From positions 68,191,913 to 68,255,912 of the forward strand of contig OZ034967.1 of the NCBI GenBank assembly GCA_964030785.1: a DNA stretch of 64,000 nt. Reading direction: 5' to 3'. The first letter of the stretch is position 1. The number at the start of each line of letters is the position of its first letter. Position numbers and translations under genes: made by a program. Shown here one piece after another: positions 30,485-40,606 of the stretch. The notes under the pieces are model-generated. The model searched no databases, was not told the origin of the DNA, and was given only the letters and a program-made list of their open reading frames with translations. This DNA comes from Siderastrea siderea (Eukaryota > Cnidaria > Anthozoa > Scleractinia > Rhizangiidae).

Positions 30485-31576
30485 CATAAGTTTTAAAATC
30501 TTTCCATGTGGAAGCACGAAAAAAAGATGGCTTCTCTTACAAACGGTGCGTTTGTCGCTATCGTGTTTAAAACAACGCACAGCGTTTGTGTGGGAATTAA
30601 GTTTCCCCCTGCTACTATCGTGCCATCCCTTTGTTCTTTGTTTGTTGTATTTTTTAGGGCAAAGTCTTGTTAAACATTAAACGTAATAAGATAATTAGTA
30701 GATTCGTTTTTAGTGATATCCGGAATAATCAAGGTCTGGTTATCAGCCGAAGCCGACATAACCAATTTGCCTCGACCTGATCATTCCGGATATCACATAA
30801 ACCTCATCCAATAATTGCTTAATATCGAACAACAGCACTGTTTAGATTTGATTTTCTTGACTGCCTTCTTGCATGACGTTTAATACAACGCATAATATAT
30901 GACTTATTTTGTACTGCGCATCACTGACTATATCTTTCACAGGTCAAGATGATCTTTTGGAAATATTGTAATACAGCGAAAATCAATGGAGCTCCCTTCT
31001 ACCCCCCTTGTATATGTCGATGGGGCGGTATGAGTTTTCTTTTACGTTCGAGGGTTAATTTTATTTATTGAAAACTGGACTTGGCACATTGGACTTCCAG
31101 CATTTTGATTGGCTCAACGGAGTCAGGGTATGAGCTGGTACACCTGCTGCGACAAATAATGTCAATAAACGCGTTATTGAAATAGTGAGCTAAACTTTTC
31201 TCTGCCGTAAGTCACTCGGCAAGAAAATGGTCGGGGAAAAAAATGGCTTCGCAGCGGAGTTAAATAAAGAGAAACTACAGTCAGGTCACACTGAAACACA
31301 AATCATTTGTGAAGGTGGACTAAAACACTGTTTTGACAAGGAATGATCTCAAGCTTATTTAGTGTCTGGCTTTGTGTTTACATTTTTATGTTACCGCAAC
31401 GCTGAATAAATTTCCACAAAAAATGGGTCTTACAATAAAAGGCTTTTCAGGGCCGAAATAATCAAGACATATCAAGCCCCTATTTATGCTTCTTATGTTC
31501 CACATATAATTAAACTTAGCACGGAACATTGTTTTTAATAACACTACTATGTTAGTCGCAGACTCCGTGTATGTAC

Positions 31577-31902
31577 CTCACATCTCTGTTCCTCTTAATA
31601 ACAGCACAAACTAGAGAGTTTCCAACAATGCTTATAACCACGAGAACGAACATAACTGTCGTTATGGCAGCATCAGCTTATTCGGACATATCGAGAGTGT
31701 CAGCCCCAGATAAGCGACCATTAAAACGATCAAAACATATGAATAAACTGACAGGAAAAGCACTCGTTTTAGGTTTTTATAACGCTATTTGAACGACTAA
31801 ATGCTGAGAAACGTGAGCCAAGAAACGTATGTCTGGCATTTATTATACACAAGGGAGGCACATACAAACCTTCATAGACCTGAATGGCAGGTAGCTTTTC
31901 AT
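31577..31902 (-). pseudogene. Dead duplicate of GPCR exons 1-2
   Basis: Exon 1 counterpart at 31902-31870 keeps its ATG and donor. The TM1 exon counterpart at 31719-31577 has two disabling changes against copy 1. Its acceptor AG is AT (31721-31720), and a TCA serine codon is now TAA (31680-31678). The TM1 coding part and donor are otherwise conserved. It cannot supply a normal TM1 exon, so the receptor must use copy 1. Confidence 0.8.
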
Positions 31903-31991
31903 TCTTAGCCAGTGTTGCGTTTCTACTGGCAGTCATCGAGGTCATCCAACATTATTTTGCCCGTAAAAGTCAACACCTTTTTTCAACTGTT

Positions 31992-34670
31992 TTACTCGAA
32001 AGTCTCTAATTTTACATATGATGGCACATGTATCGACATTTCACTTCGAGATCCTTCCCGGTTGGGGAGCTGTATTATATCTTTTCCCTTTATTCCTTGC
32101 AGTGGAGGCACAATAATTCTGTTTGGGATCTCCACGTTCTGACCAATGAGGGTAAATTAACGTTAAACCATTATAAATCAGTCATATTTAGACTTTCTTA
32201 CTAACATGGAAGCAACGGAGCTTTTGAATGATAAAACTGTAACAAACAAAACTGATACTAAGAATAAATTGCCGTCATAAAAGCAATTATTAACAAGTAA
32301 AACGAAGAGGAGTTAACGTACCTTAGAAAAAAAAAGTGATAGAAGGCCTTACTGATCCGGTTCCTGTCTTGAAAGAAGCAGCCTAAATAACAAAGATTAA
32401 ACATACTCTAGCTGAATATATATTTCTCCTCTGTATGCACAGGTGCTTATTTCAAAAATAATTGATAAATCTTTTTTGAGCGCCGAGGTGTTGTCATCAT
32501 GTCGACGACATTTAGTCACGTTAAATTAAAAGCTTCAAAAGTAATATTTCAACTAACATTCAATCCAAAAAAAAAAAAAAGGTTTGAGTAAGGTGGAATT
32601 TTTTCTTTTTAAATTTACGGTGGTGCAGTTCATATCATCTCCATACGGTGTTAGCCAGACACGTTTGAAAACGCTGGCGTCAATAATTTTCTTTTAAGAT
32701 TATCAATTGAAACTAATAAATGATTGATACAAATCTATCACATTTGCATCTTTATAGAACGACGTATGCCTTTTTGTTTAAGGTGTGTTAATACTTACCT
32801 CACTTTTCATGAATTAAAACACTGTTTAGTATAAAACAAGGACTGCAGACTACGGCTTCGATATAAAACATGGACTATGTCTAACACACCGACAATGGGC
32901 TTGGTATAAAACTTAAGCTGGGTACCTCAAATAATTTGTACTTATACCCACAGATAATTCCTCTTTGTTTTTAGAGTGCCCAAAACTTGAACTACAAGCT
33001 TCATAATTATATCTAATTGCCAATTGTCCAGTCAAATTGTAATCTTGTAAAACATAATTCTCACCGTAACTTTTCCTATTGGACTTGAAAGTCGATTGCA
33101 AGACACTGTAAGACGTTTCTGGTCTTCAGCATGTAAATATGATGCACTTCAAGCAAGCGTTTTGCTGTTCGAGATCATGGCTCCATGAGTACTTGCCTTT
33201 TGTTCTTTTTTTCAAACTGTAAACTGATACTAAGTCTACCCACCAGTTTCAAAGAGAATAACCAAACGTTCTGAACAAGCTTCTGTTGGTCGTTAAATTC
33301 GCACAGAAAATTCTGATAAAAACGTAAGTTTACATGTAAGTACGAGATAGTTTGCCTAAGCAAAAATACTCCACATCAGCTGCAGACGAACAGCTACAGA
33401 TGTTATTCGATCCTATTTTCCGGATCGCAACACGACACTGTTTTAACGAAGGAAATTTAGCCGTCAAATCCTGCACAAATTAGTCTTGCAAATTAAAGGT
33501 TTCCTAATGGATTTTTTTGTCTGCCTGGTACAGCGAACCTGTAGAGTCTAAAAGCTGGGAAGATGCAGACATCTATGTTTTCCAAATGGTACTGGTCATA
33601 TTTTAGTCACGCAACGACGAGTATAGTAGAGTTAAGGTGATTCCAGTTAATTGCATGGCGTATCGTTTCTGCGCGCGCATGTTCGGAACTTGGTAGGTTT
33701 TCTATGAAAACTGAGCTGTTCAGAGAAATAAATTGTCGTTTTGTCCTAAACAAACTCGGTGACCCCACTATACGACTATACATGATATATCCAAATTTCA
33801 AGAATTTTTCATTATTCAATTTTCAAATATTCCGATTAATTTACTATTACATTCTTATTTTAGGCGTTTCACTGGAAGCGTGCAAACGCTCGATTCGCCT
33901 ATTATTACTTTCATTTTACGGAAACTTTTTGGCGTTTTGCTGTAACATTGTTTTGCTATCACAAGAATAATGCTTGCATTTCACTGCTAGTAATAACTTT
34001 GTTAAAGTAACCGTTGTCCCTGGCACAAGGATAGGTTTTTTGTTAATTATTGCTGTCGAAAGCTAGCAAAGTACCTATATAGTACAGCCCTGTAACGTGA
34101 AATCAGATACTATGATTCCCTCTTTTTATTTCATGGTTTCAGTGTACTTGGTGTAATTAATAACTGTGCAAACTTTCTGAGCCCTTATCGCCTACTTTAA
34201 ATTATGCTCCCAGACTTTATATTTCGTTAAATATTTTAGCTAGTCCGCGTTTTACACCCATTTCGCAGTCTGTAGTCCGTTTATACTGACTGATTAAAAA
34301 ATTAAGTCTTTCACCTTCGTAACTGTGTTTTAAAGGTCTAGATTTCGTTACTACTCGTCTTCAAAAGCTTCTCCCCAAGTCCTGCAGTCGTCTAAACGTA
34401 CGACAGACCGTGTCGTTGGCACGAAGCCACGCAACACCTGACATCGATGCGTCAGCAAGCGAAGCCAAAAGAAAGAGATGTTTCTTTCTTGTAAAGAGAA
34501 GCAGATAAAATATTAGGCTCATTGTTTTAAAAAATGGAATGCTTTTCCCGTTACCTGGACTTGAATGACCATCAGTTCTCTCGCGTATGGCGTAGCTGCT
34601 ACGTGGTTCGCGTCAATAAGGCAGTAAAGTGATACCAAAAAGAAAGAAATGTGTAACCTTCTTGTTCTTT
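31992..34670 (-). pseudogene. Degraded duplicate of the candidate cysteine-rich protein, copy 2
   Basis: Counterpart exons end or lie at 34555 (exon A donor), 33470-33356, 32382-32322 and 32138-31992. Differences from copy 1: a cysteine-to-phenylalanine change and a GT-to-GC donor in the second exon, and a +2 A-run expansion that shifts the frame of the third. The fourth exon is longer and open (48 codons, then TAA), whereas copy 1 has a 14-bp loss there. Each copy therefore has a different lesion. Confidence 0.42.
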
Positions 34671-35039
34671 GAGCGTATCAACCAAAAAATATATACATTA
34701 CAACCTTATGAACAAATTAGTAGAATTTTTGGGTTCATTTGTGTTTCTTTCTCGTGTTTAAGCGTACCAAGCGAAAGACATAAAAAAAGTGAAAGTAAAG
34801 ACTTCTAGAAATTAGTTCCTGAAATTAGATCTCGGTACGGTGTAGCCGACATTTACTCTCAATTTTTATACATTGAGGTCAATATCTGTCTTCTCATTGG
34901 CTAAGAGCCTACAGCTAATTCTAGAAATCAGCGCACCTTACAAATTATTTATTAATGTAATAATCCGCCAGCAGATTAGTGCATAATTTGTAGGTTGCGC
35001 GCGCAATACATGATTTTTAAGAGCAATGTCTAGTTCACG

Positions 35040-35245
35040 GGTGGCGAATGGCAGCTTTGCACACAGCCAAGGAAAACAAGGGAAGCTTATTTGCTACCTC
35101 AACTGAGGGAGAAACTGGACGATTACTGATACATAAAGACGCCAGAAATACAAAAAGATCCACCTAAGTATCAAAGGAAGTCTTTCACAAGTACCTAAGG
35201 GTAAAAAAGATTTCAGAAACCGGAAGACAAGAAAGAGTTGGCATA
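35040..35245 (+). pseudogene. DUF3504/ZMYM-like fragment, copy 2
   Basis: Counterpart of 30284-30484. Here the downstream part stays in frame after a TAA, giving KRST, stop, then VSKEVFHKYLRVKKISET. This supports the idea that the ancestor read through both parts. Non-functional. Confidence 0.35.
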
Positions 35246-36219
35246 AGTTTTAAAATCCTTCCATGTGGAAGCACGAAAAAAAGATGGCTTGTCTTACAAA
35301 GGGTGCGTTTGTCGCTATCGTCTTTGAAACAACATACAGCGTTTGTGTGGGAATTAAGTTTCCCCCTGCTACTATCGTGCCATCCCTTTCTTCTTTGTTT
35401 GTTGTATTTTTTATGGCAAAGTTTTATTAAACATTAAACATAACAAGATAATTAGTAGATTCGTTTTTTGTGATATCCGGAATAATCAAAGTCTGGTTAT
35501 CAGCCGAAGCCGACATAACCAATTTACCTCGACCTGATCATTCCGGATATCACATAAACCTCATCCAATAATTGCTTAATATCGAACAACAGGACTGTTT
35601 AGATTTGATTTTCCTGGCCGCCGTCATGGATGACGTTTTATACGACGCATAATATATGACTTATTTTGTAATGCACATCACTGACTATATCTTTCACAGG
35701 TCAAGATGATCGTTTGGAAATATTGTAATACAGCGAAAATCAATGGAGCTCCCTTCTACATGTCGATGGGGCGGTACGAGTTTGCTTTTACGTACGAGGG
35801 TTAATTTTATTTATTGAAACCTGGACTTGGTACATTGGACTTCTAGCATTTTGATTGGCTCAACGGAGTCAGGGTATGAGCTGGTACACCTGCTGCGACA
35901 AATAATGTCAATAAACGCGTTATTGAAATAGTGAGCTAAACTTTTCTCTGCCGTAAGTCACTCGGCAAGAAAATGGTCGGGGAAAAAAATGGCACTGCAG
36001 CGGAGTTAAACTAAAGAGAAACTACAGTCAGGTCACACTGAAACACAAATCATTTATTAAGGTGGACTAAAACACTGTTTTAAAAAAAGAATGACCTCAA
36101 GCTTATTTATTGTCTGGCTTTGTGTTTAAATTTTTATCTCACCGCAACGCTGAATAAATTTCCGCAAATAATGGGTCTTACAATAAAAGGCTTGTGAGGG
36201 CCGAAATAATCAAGACATA

Positions 36220-36990
36220 ATGAAGCGTGCAACAGTAAAATAGAAAAAAAAACATTTAATAAAAAGTGTCATACTTTATGGTTATTCACTGATAACATCA
36301 AGCAAGTAATATCTACTGAACAAGAACTGAGCAAAGTGTGCGAGATTTGTAGCCTTACGCCTTCCCTGTAGTCTTTTCACAATGTTATGTAACATAATCA
36401 CGCGTAGCTCGAATTACCAAATAAGGGCAACAAGATGCGCGAGGAGAGAGTTGAGTTTGTGAGCAAAATTAGCGGGCAATCGAGTATTGCACTACGAGTT
36501 TTTTTTGGATTAAAACAGTGAAACTATAACGAAAGCTGTGATTATTTCGTTTATTGTTGGAGTGTTTGGTAAAAAAAAAGTAAGCTTCTCTTAAATTTTT
36601 AGTAAGTTGAAAACTAATAACCAGAAAAGGCGACATTTTTTCGGATATTACTCCACAAAATTGACGGTTTACCTGCACTCGATGTAGCTCTGAGTTACAG
36701 CAGCTCAGATTGTTAAAATACAAATAGTACTCCATGTACAACGAGTTAAATCGCTTTTGTATTTTTTAATATGGCCGCCATTCAGACTATAAAGACTATT
36801 ACTATTACCCTGGGTACCAGAGATTCTCTCGTGGCACGCTTGGCGAGAAGACTTGTCGGCCGAGAGAAGACTTGACGAGGAGCGAAGCCGCGAGAGAAAC
36901 CTGTGGCAAAGAGCGCCTTGATTTACCGAGCTGGATGGACCTTTATGAGGTGCCGTTACCGCCAAAATTCAGTGTTTCAATTATGTTTTA
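36220..36990. other. Intergenic, with a GATTCTCTCGTGGCACGC-type repeat
   Basis: Positions 36808-36925 hold CCCTGGGTACCAGAGATTCT, GTGGCACGCTTGGCGAGAAG and GAGCGAAGCCGCGAGAGAAA. This looks like a conserved interspersed repeat, read by me as non-coding. The minus frame over it (36965-36705) shows no domain. Confidence 0.4.
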
Positions 36991-37004
36991 GTAAATAGCG
37001 CTTT

Positions 37005-37430
37005 AATTTTTATAAATGGTGCCCTAATTTTTACAAATGGTGCGCTTAGTTTTTTGAATGGTGCCCTTTGTTTTGTAAATGGTGCCCTTTGTTTTGTAAA
37101 TGGTGCCCTAGTTTTTGTAAATGGTGCCCTTAGTTTTGTAAAAGGTGCCCTAATTTTTATAAATGGTGCCCTTAGTTTTGTAAATATATGCCCTAATTTT
37201 TATAAATGGTGCCCTTATTTTTGTAAATGATGACTTTCCTTTCATGAAATGGTGCCTTTATTGTCATATATGGTGCGTTCATTTATATAAATGCAGCCAG
37301 AATTTTTGTAAATTATGCTTTTTCTTTGTAAAAATGGTGCTTTGTTTTCATTGTTTTCAGTTCATTTTAACGGTGCCCCAATTTTCTAAAATGGTGCCTC
37401 GTTTTTCGTAAATGGTGCATCTTTTACTTA
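37005..37430. repeat. Degenerate minisatellite, ~23-bp unit
   Basis: About 18 units of the form AAATGGTGCCCTTAGTTTTG(T), with spacer length varying by 1-4 bases. Units are most regular at 37060-37200 and decay to the right. No reading frame persists. Confidence 0.85.
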
Positions 37431-38339
37431 TGTCTGTAGCAACTAATTTACGCGGGGATTAGGCTGGGCTCAGTCTCAGTCCAAGGGCCTTCTCCTGTTG
37501 TAAATGGGTTAAAAGGATCGAGAGAAAAAATTTAATATGGCTAAGTCTGTTAATTATAAAGGCCTTTGAAACTACTGTACTGTATCTTACTGACATTATG
37601 GAAATTTTAGATGTCAAAGAAGCGCTGAGGACGATTGACCAAATTGACGCTGTTCATTGTTTAGATCCTACGACAAGAGTGCTGGAGGATGCATAACTAG
37701 TCACAAAAGCCTGAGGGCAAAATTGCTTGTAAAGAACTCTTGAGGGTTAAATGCCAGAATCTCGTAGTAAGAGAGTGGGCCACATTTAATACAAAACATT
37801 TAAAACATTTTCAGAGCTTTTATTGTCAAAAAACGTTGCTTCCGCTGTCTAAGGTCTGCTTGCACTCAGATTTAGAAAGCAAGTAGTTAGAACTCTGCAA
37901 ATTTCTTAAACTAAAAGGTTCCATAATAGCTAAAGAGTGGAACATCATAACACTGAACAGCCATAGAGGCACCAAAACCTCCTCTGGGCAGAATCTTTGA
38001 AAGAAAAACATCTTATACTCCTCTGGGCAGGTGGGGATGGTGCAGATAAAAATGGCAGTAAGCTTAGGTTGAAACCTCTCTAATTGGCTACCTTGTAATC
38101 ATTTTGAGGTTAATGTGGACAACGTTTAAAAACTTACTATAATGAGCAATGCAGAAGATATATATGTTGCTAACAAAGTAAAGAAAATCCCAACAGTCAG
38201 GATTTACCATTATAATCTCTTAATCTGAAAGACCATATTTCCTCCAATAACAGCTTGGGGGTAATAATTCTTTTTCATGGCTCTAAAAGGGGGCGATAAT
38301 AGAGTTTCTGCTAAGTACTTCTTTTAGCGGAACTCTTTT
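37431..38339. other. Intergenic, no gene recognised
   Basis: A 32-codon frame from an ATG at 37599 (MEILDVKEALRTIDQIDAVH...) has coding-like composition but no supporting splice or domain evidence. A 61-codon minus frame at 37826-38011 is also unsupported. Confidence 0.4.
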
Positions 38340-38480
38340 GGGGCCGAAGGCCGCAGAGTGGAGCCCCATACTCATACTAAGAGTCACGCTTTTAATTTTT
38401 GATGGTCATGGCAAGCGGAATGGCTCGCAGGCGCGTACGCCGTACTTACGTCCGTCCGTCGTATTTCATGACATTCTTAC
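38340..38480. mobile_element. MITE fragment (TTTTAGCGGAACTC / CGTCCGTCCG end)
   Basis: Contains TTTTAGCGGAACTCTTTTGG, GGCCGCAGAGTGGAGCCCC and TACTTACGTCCGTCCGTCG. These are components of the same family as the 17255-18110 and 19797-19912 fragments. Confidence 0.45.
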
Positions 38481-38650
38481 ATGAGGCAATTTTCGCCCAG
38501 CTTCTTGCCAATGGCGTGCGAAGAATCGAGTAAGTCTTTTGACGTGGCAAACTGGACATGAGATTCGCATTTTTTTCCCTTGACGTTTCATGTTAATAGG
38601 TCCATTTATCTTTTATTAAACTTTAATTTGAATAATATACTGAGAAAAAT

Positions 38651-38863
38651 ATGTCAGAAGAGCAGAGACGAAGGAAAAGAGAAGGAGATAGAGAACAACA
38701 ATGGGAAAGGAGGAGAAACGCCACTGAAGAACAGCGTCAAGCACCCGGTCAAGCAGAACGGAAACGAAAACTAGAAAGACGAAGGAACAGTACAGCAGAG
38801 CGTGAAAGGCAACGAGAAGTAAGACGGAACGGTACTGAAGAAGAACGCCAGAGGAAACTCTGA
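38651..38863 (+). CDS. Small highly charged repeat protein frame, possibly the N-terminus of a Helitron-type ORF
   Basis: The 70-codon frame is almost entirely E, R, K, Q and N. It has about three ~18-residue repeats around ERRRNATEEQRQ, ERRRNSTAERERQ and VRRNGTEEERQ. Similar RR-T/E-EERQ repeats occur at the start of some Helitron/PIF1-helicase ORFs. Nothing Helitron-specific follows within 1 kb, so it is a fragment, a small coiled-coil gene or chance. Confidence 0.27.
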   Translation: MSEEQRRRKREGDREQQWERRRNATEEQRQAPGQAERKRKLERRRNSTAERERQREVRRNGTEEERQRKL

Positions 38864-39059
38864 GAGACGCCGACAGAGAACTGTAAACATGTCGGGTACA
38901 GTTTTCTTGATTTTTATCTATTTGTGATTGGAAATAATTCTGTACCACCGAATAATTTACGTCTACGTTTTTGTATTTTATTCTACAGATGAACAAGGGG
39001 AAAAAAATCGTAATAGAGAGAGAGAGAACGGCGAAGAAATTTAGGCCAAGGACAGCATG

Positions 39060-40131
39060 AAGTTAGAAGGTGTTCAGGTAAAATCAAATTCCTTGCCTTA
39101 GCAAAGTTTGTTTAACAAAAAATGCCCTGTAAAAAAAATGTAACAAAAGGAAACTTTTCGTCAAAACTTAAACCGCACCTTTTATGTCATTTACATGTAA
39201 TACTACTCGTAGAAAGTGGAAAAAAGAAGCTAAAAAAAACCATGACAATTTGAGGGGGTAGTACAAAGATGGTAATTTTTTCGTGATGGTATCATATTAC
39301 AAGATTTCACAAAATGGCTGCGTGGTCGAGAACGACAACACAATACCTTTTCAACGTTAGAAATAGAAAGATAGGCTAAAGAAACTCGACTGCCGGTCCC
39401 GAATGCCTATTAAGTGGAATATGAATGTCTTAGAGAGGAGATAGTTGGATTGCTTTGGCCCGATGCTTCGAATCAGCGCTGAGTTTCTCGGAATTTTTCA
39501 ATCAATTTACGGTATGGTACATTCGCTTTTGTTTAGAAGGATCCCGCTATCTCAACTCGCTTATTTCCAGTTTCCCGTTATCTCGAACAAAGAGAAATTT
39601 GTCTTGGCTTTGGTCATAAATATAACATTTCCAGTCATTTACTTTTACGAAGATAATTCGCTTCGGTTATCTCAAATTCCAGGCAATGCTTTGAAGGATA
39701 CTAGTGTGTTTTGTTTTCACGCAGCAAACTGTAGCCAGGCAAAGGAGAAAAACAAACAGCTTTTAAAAGCATGCAATGAAGTAAAAGACGAAAACAAGTA
39801 CCAACGCGAATCATCAAGATGTTAACTCATTGACTACAAAAGAATAACAAAACAGCACATATTTGTTATATGCCTCGTTCTTTTAAACTCTGAATTAAAA
39901 GAATTTAATCCAGTCATTGTTAACAATATCCTCGGCAAAACCAGACCAAATTCCATGCAATTAACGAATCGATGAAAAAGCACATCCTCATTTATGAATT
40001 TATTGAAAAAGGTCTTAAGCATTCTTTAAACCTAATTCTGATTTCTGAATTGTCTGCTTGAATTTCAATTATTTGGCTTCACTTTAGCTTAAGACTTAAT
40101 GTGTGAATTAGTTTTATCACTTTAATCCTTT
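39060..40131. other. Intergenic, possible Tigger/pogo-like remnant at 39480-39700
   Basis: GTTATCTCGAAC and GGTTATCTCAAATTCC motifs recur (39540-39690), as in the terminal regions of pogo/Tigger elements. The 126-codon frame across it (39445-39825) has no transposase motif. No gene is supported. Confidence 0.3.
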
Positions 40132-40425
40132 TACAGTGCAACGAATTCAACTGGGGCCACCTGAGGTTTTCCAGCCAATCACCAGGCGAGTTCAGAACAA
40201 AAGAATCGGGGTTGCGGTTGCTTTCGGACCAATCATAATAGGGGTAAAATTTAACTAGTTTGAGTGGGAATTGACGCGGAGGGCTTTGCGAAGGCGAACC
40301 TCAACGCTTATTCTCGTGGCAGAATGTTGTTCCTTTCGATCAGTGCAAGGCAAACAAACACATGAAAAGGGAAAAAAATACTGAATGTCAGTCGGTTATT
40401 TTGAAGACTGCAACAAACGAAGCAC

Positions 40426-40468
40426 AAAACCAAACATTATGTCAAAGCATAATGTTATTTATGTTGAT
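40426..40468 (+). repeat. Ngaro split repeat A1, left piece
   Basis: Matches A2 from 54452 (AAAACCAAGCATTATGTCAA in A2; one difference here). It is cut off by the LINE insertion after GTTATTTATGTTGAT and resumes at 45643. Confidence 0.8.
40454..40468. repeat. 15-bp LINE target-site duplication, left copy
   Basis: GTTATTTATGTTGAT here is repeated exactly at 45628-45642. The uninterrupted A2 repeat contains it once, which proves the insertion. Confidence 0.93.
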
Positions 40469-40606
40469 TTTTTTTTTAATTTTTTTTTTTATTTTTACTT
40501 TTCAACACAATACACTTAACAATACACGAAAAGAAAAATACAAAGGATAAATGAATAAAAAATACAGAGGTAACACTGCGATACACGTTTTACATAACTA
40601 TTGTAA

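Larger units (their letters stand above)
25320..31471. repeat. Tandem segmental duplication, copy 1
   Basis: Direct repeat of 31475-36219. Both start at AGCCCCTA(C/T)TTATGC and end at GCCGAAATAATCAAGACAT. Copy 1 has about 1.15 kb (25862-27014) and about 0.4 kb (29848-30252) absent from copy 2. By eye, identity in matched stretches is roughly 90 per cent or higher. It carries GPCR exons 1-2 and exons of a candidate cysteine-rich protein on the minus strand. Confidence 0.85.
31475..36219. repeat. Tandem segmental duplication, copy 2
   Basis: Second copy of the 25320-31471 unit, about 4.75 kb. It contains decayed versions of the same minus-strand exons, and the DUF3504-like scrap at about 35047-35240. 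Confidence 0.85.

Noticed and set aside
37599..37697. 32-codon frame with coding-like composition
   Set aside because: No splice-phase partner, homologue pattern or conservation to support it.
39445..39825. 126-codon plus-strand frame
   Set aside because: No transposase or host motif; the DNA carries GTTATCTCGAAC repeats typical of transposon ends, so it is probably non-coding.
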